Of a stretch of 29,291 nt of DNA, positions 24,000 to 29,291 are shown one piece after another. Position numbers and translations under genes: made by a program. Below the pieces are notes generated by a model. It worked only from the letters and a program-made list of their open reading frames with translations, had not been told where the DNA came from and ran no database searches. The DNA comes from Akkermansia sp. GTDB taxonomy: Bacteria > Verrucomicrobiota > Verrucomicrobiia > Verrucomicrobiales > Akkermansiaceae. Location of the stretch: NCBI GenBank assembly GCA_017379255.1, contig JAFNWZ010000385.1:1-29291 (forward strand). The letters are read 5' to 3'. Numbering within the stretch: the stretch's first letter is position 1; every line of letters begins with the position of its first letter.

Positions 24000-25850
24000 A
24001 TGTCCTCGATGCAGAAAAAGAGTCTCATTGCCACGGCGGCTATTTTCTGCTGCCGCTTCACCGGTCTGCTGCGTGAGATTGTTTACACCTCTCTCTTTGG
24101 CGCTACCGGGGCGCTTGATGCTTTCCTGACCGCCTTCCGCGTGCCCAACATGCTGCGCGATATGTTTGCTGAGGGCGCGCTCTCCCAGAGCTTCACCAGT
24201 GTGATGAGCAAGGTGGAGAAGCAGGAGGGTGTCCAGGCAGCCTGGGGACTGGCCAACCGGGTGAGCGCCCAGCTCATTTCACTGATGATCTGCATCGTTT
24301 CCGCCGGTATTCTGCTGGCGGGTGTATTCATGCAGCAGTTGTACCCGGAGCGCGCCCGCGTGGTGCTGCATACTCCCTGGGGAGCGCCCACCATGCTCTG
24401 CGCGGATGCAGCCTACCGCGGCACGCGCACGAATGCCGATGGCATGAAAGAAGTGCTCTTTGAGGCTACAGAGAAGATAGAAGGCCTTACGGCAGATTCC
24501 TGCCTGCGCCTCTCTGTGGTGGAGAAGCTGGAGCATGGGCAGAAGATTGCGCTTACCTGCGCGGCAGAGAATGTGCCTGCCGGGGTGACGCGTATTGAGC
24601 CGCGCAGCTTCATGGCGCTGGCCACGGATTTGTGCCGTATCATCTGGCCGTTCATCCTGCTTGCCTCGGTATCGGCCCTGTGTATGGGGGCGCTCAATGT
24701 ATTCGGCGTGTTTGGTCTGCCGAATCTGGCGAGTGCCGCCTTCAACCTCACCACCGTGGGCGTGGGTGCGCTCATCGGCTGGTTCATTGACCCTGCATTC
24801 GGACCGGATGCCCTGTATGGCTTTGCCGTTGCGGTGGTCTGCGGCGGTGCGGCACAGGTGCTGGTGCAGTTGCCGAAACTGCGGCAGAAAGGGTATCGTT
24901 TGCATTGGGATATCGGCCTGCGCTGGACGGGTAAATGGTTCAGCTTCACCGACCCGGCTGCGCGCCGAGTGTGGATGCTGATGCTGCCCGGCGTGATTGC
25001 CGCCGGCATTACCCAGACCAACATTTTCATCAACACCGCCTTTGCTCTTTACCTGCAGCCCGGTTCGGTGACAGCCCTTTCCAGTGCTTTCCACCTGTGG
25101 CAGCTGCCGGTTGCGCTCTTCGGTGTGGCTGTGGGCATGGTTGTGCTGCCCACCGTATCGCGCATGACCCTGACCGCCGGGGGCGAAGCCGGACAGGAAA
25201 TCTCGCTGCACCTGGCTAAGGCCCTGCGCTTTGTCGCCCTCTTTGCCGTGCCGTCTGCCGTGTTCCTGAGCATCTGGGGTACTGAGATTGTCAGCGTATT
25301 CTACCAGCGCGGGCGCTTTGATGCCGCAGCTTCTGAATTCACCGGCAACGTGCTGGCAGCCTACTCTGCAGGCCTGCTGGCCTACGCGGGCATGAAAGTG
25401 CTGCAGCCCGTATTCCTGGCGCTTGAAAAGCCCTGGGCTCCTGCCGGGCTGGCCGTGGTGGCGTTCTGCATTTCAGTGGGCTGCAACTATACCTTTGTGC
25501 ATATCCTCGGTATGCCGGCCATGTACCTGGCGCTTACAACTTCCATCGTCACCACGCTCAACTTCGTGTTCTACTTCCTCTACCTGCGCCACCTGCTGGG
25601 CAGCATGTCCTGCCGCGTGCTGGTGCCGGGCGTGCTCCGTATAGCGGGGGCAGGGGCTCTGCTGGCACTGGGCTGTTACCTGGTACACCTGTTCTGCTTT
25701 GACTCCTTTACCGACTGGGGATTCATTGCCCGTTTCGGTGCTCTGGCTCTCGGCGGTGTCGGTGGTGCTGTGCTCTACGGCATCGGCTGTGTTCTCTTCC
25801 GCGTGCCGGAAATGCAGGCGATTGTTTCCCGCGTGCTGCGCCGCGGATGA
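24000..25850 (+). CDS. murJ: MurJ/MviN-family lipid II flippase with enlarged periplasmic loop
   Basis: Flips lipid II across the inner membrane for peptidoglycan synthesis. 616 residues from ATG 24000, against about 510-525 usually. N-terminal hallmarks are present: RFTGLLREIVYTSLFGATGALDAFLTAFRVPNMLRDMFAEGALSQSF contains the conserved Arg and the FRxPN-LR-FAEGALS motif. Later helices show the PGVIAAGITQTNIFINTAFA and FGVAVGMVVLPTVSR signatures. The extra length lies mainly at about residues 118-200, a soluble segment with three Cys inserted after MQQLYPE and before the helix LCRIIWPFILL; by MurJ topology this loop would be periplasmic. It is the last gene of the hom operon. The longer frame from 23913 is rejected because it overlaps protein B. 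Confidence 0.94.
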   Translation: MSSMQKKSLIATAAIFCCRFTGLLREIVYTSLFGATGALDAFLTAFRVPNMLRDMFAEGALSQSFTSVMSKVEKQEGVQAAWGLANRVSAQLISLMICIVSAGILLAGVFMQQLYPERARVVLHTPWGAPTMLCADAAYRGTRTNADGMKEVLFEATEKIEGLTADSCLRLSVVEKLEHGQKIALTCAAENVPAGVTRIEPRSFMALATDLCRIIWPFILLASVSALCMGALNVFGVFGLPNLASAAFNLTTVGVGALIGWFIDPAFGPDALYGFAVAVVCGGAAQVLVQLPKLRQKGYRLHWDIGLRWTGKWFSFTDPAARRVWMLMLPGVIAAGITQTNIFINTAFALYLQPGSVTALSSAFHLWQLPVALFGVAVGMVVLPTVSRMTLTAGGEAGQEISLHLAKALRFVALFAVPSAVFLSIWGTEIVSVFYQRGRFDAAASEFTGNVLAAYSAGLLAYAGMKVLQPVFLALEKPWAPAGLAVVAFCISVGCNYTFVHILGMPAMYLALTTSIVTTLNFVFYFLYLRHLLGSMSCRVLVPGVLRIAGAGALLALGCYLVHLFCFDSFTDWGFIARFGALALGGVGGAVLYGIGCVLFRVPEMQAIVSRVLRRG

Positions 25851-25876
25851 GTCAGTTTTTTCAAGGGATTTACACA

Positions 25877-25900
25877 AAAGGCGGCCGCTCGGTCGCCTTT
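25877..25900. terminator. Hairpin terminator after murJ
   Basis: AAAGGCGGCC (25877-25886), loop GCTC, GGTCGCCTTT (25891-25900): a 10-bp stem with one G-U pair, ending in T's and with A's upstream, so it could act in both directions. It lies 27 nt after the murJ stop and just before the small His-rich gene. Confidence 0.65.
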
Positions 25901-25915
25901 CCTTATGTAAGCAAC

Positions 25916-26206
25916 ATGAAAACGAATCCCCTTTCTACCATATTCGCCATCTGCCTGTTACTTGTTGCCCTGTGCGGCAGCCGTGCAGAGGCCCGGGTGC
26001 ATGTCAGCCTGACGGTGGGGGCGCCTGTGTGCCGTCCGTGCCCGCCTGCGCCGCATTGCCACCACCATTGCCACCATGGTCCGCGGCATTGCCACCGCCC
26101 ACACCGGCACATAGCGCCTCCCCGCGCCCCGCGTCCTGCTGCGCATGCACACAGGGCGTATCCACACCGACACCCGGTGCGGCATTGCTCCCCGCATCGT
26201 AAGTAA
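25916..26206 (+). CDS. Small secreted His/Cys-rich protein
   Basis: 96 residues. The start at 25916 gives a Sec signal peptide (MKTNPLSTIFAICLLLVALCGSRAEA). The mature ~70 residues contain 17 His and 6 Cys, mostly as CH, HC and HHH clusters in a Pro/Arg background (HCHHHCHHGPRHCHRPHRH). Such composition suggests binding of soft metals such as Ni, Cu or Zn outside the cytoplasm, as in Hpn-like or other His-rich proteins, but there is no homology I can name. The ATG follows the murJ terminator by 15 nt; no convincing promoter was found. It ends 6 nt from the convergent sigma-factor gene. The region is low-complexity, so the call depends on the signal peptide. Confidence 0.62.
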   Translation: MKTNPLSTIFAICLLLVALCGSRAEARVHVSLTVGAPVCRPCPPAPHCHHHCHHGPRHCHRPHRHIAPPRAPRPAAHAHRAYPHRHPVRHCSPHRK

Positions 26207-26212
26207 AGCCCT

Positions 26213-26815
26213 TCAGACCTCATCTGCCAGCAGTCCCTGGAGCTGGCGGTGGGCGTAGTGCAGGCGGGAACGCAGCGTGCCCTCGGAGATATTGATAAGT
26301 TTGGCTATCTGCGGGTAGGAAAGGCCCTGGATGTCGCAAAGGTTCACGACTTCCTGGTGGGCAGGGGAAAGCTGGGAGATAGCGTGTGCCAGTTTGCTGC
26401 GCAGGTCATTTACCTGGGCTTTGCGGATGGGGTCGGATTCCAGGTTGGCATCGGCCAGCTCGCTGTCTTTTTCAAGCGGATTGCCTTTTTCGTCATTGTC
26501 CAGGCTGTAGTTGCGCTCGCGTTTGCGCTTGCGCAGGAAGTTGCGCGCGTTGTTGAGCGCAATGGAGTAGAGCCAGGTGTAGAAGGAGCTGTTACCTTTG
26601 AAGTAACGCAGGGAATGGAAGGCTTTGAGGAAAGATTCCTGGGCAATGTCGTAGGCATCGGCCTCGCTGTTGAGCATCTGGATGAGCATGGCGTTGAGCT
26701 TGCGGCTGTGACGCCGGATGAGTTCATCGTATGCTCTTGTTCTGCCGGCCAGTGTGCTCGCGATGAGCTCTTCATCCGGCAGGTCTGCAAACGATTCTCT
26801 GGATGCTTCTTTCAT
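26213..26815 (-). CDS. ECF-type RNA polymerase sigma factor
   Basis: 200 residues with only regions sigma2 and sigma4, the ECF (group IV) plan. Region 2, about 20-95: YDELIRRHSRKLNAM, DAYDIAQESFLKAFHSL and the -10 recognition stretch SSFYTWLYSIALNNARNFLRKRKR. Region 4, about 135-195: LSPAHQEVVNLCDIQGLSYPQIAKLINISEGTLRSRLHYAHRQL, a helix-turn-helix reading -35 elements. No anti-sigma gene is next to it: the minus-strand gene upstream is the PurF-like gene, and downstream it meets the His-rich gene convergently. Its targets and signal are therefore unknown. No autoregulatory promoter was convincing in the 87-base gap upstream. Confidence 0.93.
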   Translation of the reverse strand: MKEASRESFADLPDEELIASTLAGRTRAYDELIRRHSRKLNAMLIQMLNSEADAYDIAQESFLKAFHSLRYFKGNSSFYTWLYSIALNNARNFLRKRKRERNYSLDNDEKGNPLEKDSELADANLESDPIRKAQVNDLRSKLAHAISQLSPAHQEVVNLCDIQGLSYPQIAKLINISEGTLRSRLHYAHRQLQGLLADEV

Positions 26816-26850
26816 GGTGGTAGGGCATAGGGTGGGGTTGGGTGGCAGAC

Positions 26851-26883
26851 GGGGCGGGGGTCTGTTGCCAGCTCCCCCACCCC
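26851..26883. other. GC-rich hairpin between PurF-like and sigma-factor genes
   Basis: Read on the minus strand, GGGGTGGGGG (26874-26883) can pair with CCCCCGCCCC (26851-26860): ten pairs including one G-U, with a 13-nt loop. No U-tract follows, so it may be an attenuator, mRNA-stabilising hairpin or weak terminator between the two minus-strand genes. Confidence 0.5.
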
Positions 26884-26902
26884 TGGTCTGGAGTCGGGTA
26901 CC

Positions 26903-28801
26903 TTACAGCACGAATTCACCGGCCTGGCCGCGTGTTTTTTCGTACCATTCGATATAGGTTTTGTTGATGAGGGTATAGCCGCCCGGGGTCGGGTAGTGGC
27001 CGCTGAAGTACCAGTCGCCGCAGGGGGCTTCGATGGCGTTGTGCAGGCCTTCGAGGGTCTGGTACACACACTGGATTTCGCAGGGGGAGTCCTCCGGCGT
27101 GACCATGCGGGAGATTTCGGCGGTAATTTCGTCTTCCTTCAGCGCGCTGTAGATGCGGCGCACCGGGTTGGTACGCTGCTCCACCGGCAGGGTAAGCTGG
27201 TAGCGGCATTCGTTGTACACATCGGTGATGATGTTGGAGAGCCCCTTGCGGTGCAGCAGGTTGATGGCTGCCAGGAAGGCAACGAACTGCCCCATTTCGC
27301 ACATGTCGATGCCGTAGAAGTCCGGGTAGCGCACCTGCGGAGCAGAGGAGACGATGACAATCTTGCGGGCCTTGGTGCGGGAAAGCAGGCGCAGCAGGCT
27401 CATTTTGAGCGTGGTGCCACGTACGATGGAGTCATCAATGGCCACGAGCACTTCATCTTCACCCACAGCACCGTAGGTGAGGTCATACACCATGGAAGCC
27501 ATCTGCTTGCGGCTGCTGGCTTCGGAGATGAAGGTGCGGAGCTTGATGTCCTTGTGGGCAATCTTCTCAGCACGCGGCCAGCGGCGCAGGATGAGTTCAT
27601 TGATGAGCTCTTCGCTCATTTCCCCATTGCGGAAAGCCGCAATCATTTCCTGGGTCACCTTGTTGCGGCGGTAGGCGCGCAGCCCTTCCAGCAGTCCGTA
27701 GTAGGAAACCTCAGCCGTGTTGGGGATGAAGGTGATGGCGGCTTTGGAGAAGTCATTCTTATCCAGGCTGGCAACCACCTGCTCGGTGAGGTTGGCACCC
27801 AGGGCCTTGCGCTCGCGGTAGATGACGGGATCATTACCGCGGGAGGTGTAGATGTCCTCGAAGCAGCAGGGGGTGAACTTGCCGGGGGTGGTGTATTCCC
27901 TGATGGTGACCTGGCCATCGGCCTTCACCAGAATCATGTTGGCCGCACCCAGTTCGTGCACGTCGGCTTCATCCACTTCCATCACGCTCATGAGCGGAGC
28001 CCGCTCGCTGGCAATGGCAATGAATTCATCTGTCTGGATGTAGTAGCAGTGGCGGATGCCGTGCGGGTCTCGCAGGCAGAAGAAGTCGCCATTGCCGACA
28101 CCGCCCATGATGACATAGCCGCCATCCCAGTTGGTGCAGGATTTGCCGATGACGTCGAAGAGGTTGAGTTCTTCCGAGATAATCTGAGGAATCTCCCGGC
28201 CGTCCACATTCTTCTTGCGCAGTTCGCGGTACTTGTCGGTGTGGGCCTCATCGAGGTGGTAGCCTACTTCCTCCAGGATGGCCTGGGTGTTGGTGTCGAA
28301 CACCGGGTGCTGGCCACGCGCCATGAGCTTTTCGTGCAGTTCCTCCACGTTGGTCATGGAGAAATCGCCCTGGAGCATGAGGGTGCGGGTGGGCCAGTTG
28401 GAGCGGCGCAGGAAGGGGTGGCAGTTGCCTTCTTCATACTGCACGCCGCTGGAGCCGTAGAGCATGTGCCCCATGAGCACTTCACCGCCGTAGTTGAAGT
28501 TCTTCTTGAAGCTGGCGGCATCTGTGCCGTTGATGACACCATCCTCGCGCATGTGGCGCAGGTTGCGCTGCTGGGCGGTGAAGAGGTCGGTAAGGGCTGA
28601 GCCGCCTACCGCACGGGAGCGGAAGATATAGGGCTCACCCAGGGGCATGTTCAGCTTGATGCTGCCGAACCCGGCGCCGTCCTGGCCGCGGTTGCGCTGC
28701 TTCTCCAGAAGGAGGAACAGCTTGTTGAATGCCCACTCGGGGTTTCCGTACTTTTCTGCAAAGTAGGAAAGCGGTTTGAGCAGGCGGATGGCTGCGGACA
28801 T
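26903..28801 (-). CDS. PurF-like amidophosphoribosyltransferase with degenerate glutaminase site
   Basis: 632 residues, longer than classical PurF (about 470-505) and like the long PurF-like proteins of Bacteroidetes. The phosphoribosyltransferase half is well kept: VLVAIDDSIVRGTT holds the PRPP loop with Asp456-Asp457. The N-terminal Ntn-glutaminase half is recognisable (RNRGQDGAGFG, HPFLRRSNWPTRTLMLQGDFSMTN) but lacks expected catalytic residues. There is no cysteine at or near the N-terminus; GHxRY reads GHMLY (Leu114 for the glutamine-binding Arg); NGN reads QGD (144-146). The codons upstream of the ATG give no Cys before a stop. It sits 19 nt downstream of purM, so a purine role (PRPP plus ammonia to phosphoribosylamine, or a regulatory role) is likely. 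I give no gene symbol because glutamine use is doubtful. Confidence 0.83.
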   Translation of the reverse strand: MSAAIRLLKPLSYFAEKYGNPEWAFNKLFLLLEKQRNRGQDGAGFGSIKLNMPLGEPYIFRSRAVGGSALTDLFTAQQRNLRHMREDGVINGTDAASFKKNFNYGGEVLMGHMLYGSSGVQYEEGNCHPFLRRSNWPTRTLMLQGDFSMTNVEELHEKLMARGQHPVFDTNTQAILEEVGYHLDEAHTDKYRELRKKNVDGREIPQIISEELNLFDVIGKSCTNWDGGYVIMGGVGNGDFFCLRDPHGIRHCYYIQTDEFIAIASERAPLMSVMEVDEADVHELGAANMILVKADGQVTIREYTTPGKFTPCCFEDIYTSRGNDPVIYRERKALGANLTEQVVASLDKNDFSKAAITFIPNTAEVSYYGLLEGLRAYRRNKVTQEMIAAFRNGEMSEELINELILRRWPRAEKIAHKDIKLRTFISEASSRKQMASMVYDLTYGAVGEDEVLVAIDDSIVRGTTLKMSLLRLLSRTKARKIVIVSSAPQVRYPDFYGIDMCEMGQFVAFLAAINLLHRKGLSNIITDVYNECRYQLTLPVEQRTNPVRRIYSALKEDEITAEISRMVTPEDSPCEIQCVYQTLEGLHNAIEAPCGDWYFSGHYPTPGGYTLINKTYIEWYEKTRGQAGEFVL

Positions 28802-28820
28802 ATAGAGTGTTAATTAAGGG

Positions 28821-29291
28821 TTACTTGCGCACAGTGACCTTGATGCCCTTGCCTTCGCGCATGGTGCCGATGACGAAGCCACCGGGACCGGCGGTGAGGG
28901 CCTGTTCCACCTGGTCGGGGGAGACGATTGCTACCCAGCCGATACCCATGTTGAAGGTGTGGAAGCGGTCTTCTGCGTCCACGAACTGCAGCACCTTCTG
29001 GGCGGGAGCGTTGTCCCAGTAGGGGATTTCGAGGTCTGCGCCCTTTTCGCCGAGGAAGCGTTCCAGGTTTTCGGGCAGGCCGCCACCGGTGATGTGGGCG
29101 TAGGCCTTGGGGGTGATGCCGAGCTTGCGCATGTCGTACACCACATCGTGGTACAGGCGGGTGGGGGCGAGCAGGTCGCGCAGTTCTTCCTGGGTGAGCA
29201 GGTCGGGGTTCTGGGCAAGCACGCGGCGCACGAGGCTCCAGCCGTTGGCATGGAAACCATCGCTGGGGTAGCCGATGAGGATATCGCCCAC
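28821..29291 (-). CDS. purM: Phosphoribosylformylglycinamidine cyclo-ligase (AIR synthetase), C-terminal part
   Basis: Fifth step of de novo purine synthesis, FGAM to AIR. Only the last ~156 residues are present; the gene continues past the right end of the window, and the GTG at 29291 is an internal Val codon, not a start. Signatures of the PurM C-terminal domain: GDILIGYPSDGFHANGWSLVR, LLAPTRLYHDVV, AHITGGGLPENLERFL, then FHTFNMGIGWVAIV with the conserved aromatic-Asn-Met-Gly turn. The downstream PurF-like gene is 19 nt away on the same strand, indicating a purine operon. Confidence 0.94.
   Translation of the reverse strand: MGDILIGYPSDGFHANGWSLVRRVLAQNPDLLTQEELRDLLAPTRLYHDVVYDMRKLGITPKAYAHITGGGLPENLERFLGEKGADLEIPYWDNAPAQKVLQFVDAEDRFHTFNMGIGWVAIVSPDQVEQALTAGPGGFVIGTMREGKGIKVTVRK

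Noticed and set aside
22415..24061. 548-residue minus-strand frame opposite TPR protein B
   Set aside because: Gln/Ala/His-rich antisense translation with no motifs; the plus-strand frame has a membrane anchor and repeat structure.
25903..26223. Minus-strand Gly/Cys/Trp-rich frame opposite the His-rich gene
   Set aside because: No signal peptide or motif; the plus strand has a proper signal peptide.
26816..26902. ECF-type autoregulatory promoter before the sigma gene
   Set aside because: A GGCAAC...GTC pair is visible on the minus strand, but the spacing is too short for the usual ECF -35/-10 arrangement.
26996..28600. 534-residue plus-strand frame opposite the PurF-like gene
   Set aside because: Composition (Val, Gly, His) is typical of antisense frames; the minus strand has a perfect PRPP motif.

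Overview
This 29.3 kb window is a bacterial chromosome segment, GC-rich with dense short-spaced genes. It contains no phage, transposase, CRISPR array or rRNA. The mix of genes suggests the PVC group, most likely Verrucomicrobiota and possibly an Akkermansia relative: a GTP-type PEP carboxykinase, secreted ankyrin and TPR proteins, a PTS reduced to HPr and Enzyme I, a long Bacteroidetes/PVC-type PurF-like protein, and almost no Shine-Dalgarno sequences. That assignment is inference from gene content.

Layout, left to right. An alanine racemase gene (minus strand) is divergent from a six-gene plus-strand operon (about 1.3-9.0 kb): a TolQ/ExbB-type channel, a TolR/ExbD-type partner, a secreted TPR protein, a class A penicillin-binding protein whose transpeptidase site is destroyed, an inositol-phosphatase-family enzyme and an RsmB-like rRNA methyltransferase. 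Next is ptsH-ptsI (9.0-11.1 kb). An intergenic region with a candidate structured RNA follows, then a 66-residue membrane protein (minus strand) divergent from a YczE-like membrane protein. After these come hpt and pckG, a structured inverted-repeat element, tRNA-Gly(TCC) with its terminator, and a large secreted ankyrin protein. A second operon (18.0-25.9 kb) carries hom, lysC, two membrane-anchored TPR proteins that look like tandem paralogs, and a MurJ with an enlarged loop. The right end has a small His/Cys-rich secreted protein and, on the minus strand, an ECF sigma factor, a PurF-like protein with a degenerate glutaminase site, and the 3' part of purM, which runs off the window.

Two themes stand out. 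First, both large operons combine TPR scaffolds with peptidoglycan machinery: TolQR plus TPR plus a glycosyltransferase-only PBP, and two TPR proteins plus MurJ. Second, at least six genes have a clear TTG-N17-TAGAAT-type promoter whose -10 hexamer lies only 6-14 nt from the ATG. This predicts leaderless or nearly leaderless mRNAs, and almost no gene here has a recognisable Shine-Dalgarno sequence.

All functional calls come from reading motifs by eye; no database search was run. Start codons were moved inward from the longest open frame wherever a promoter, signal peptide or family N-terminus required it.
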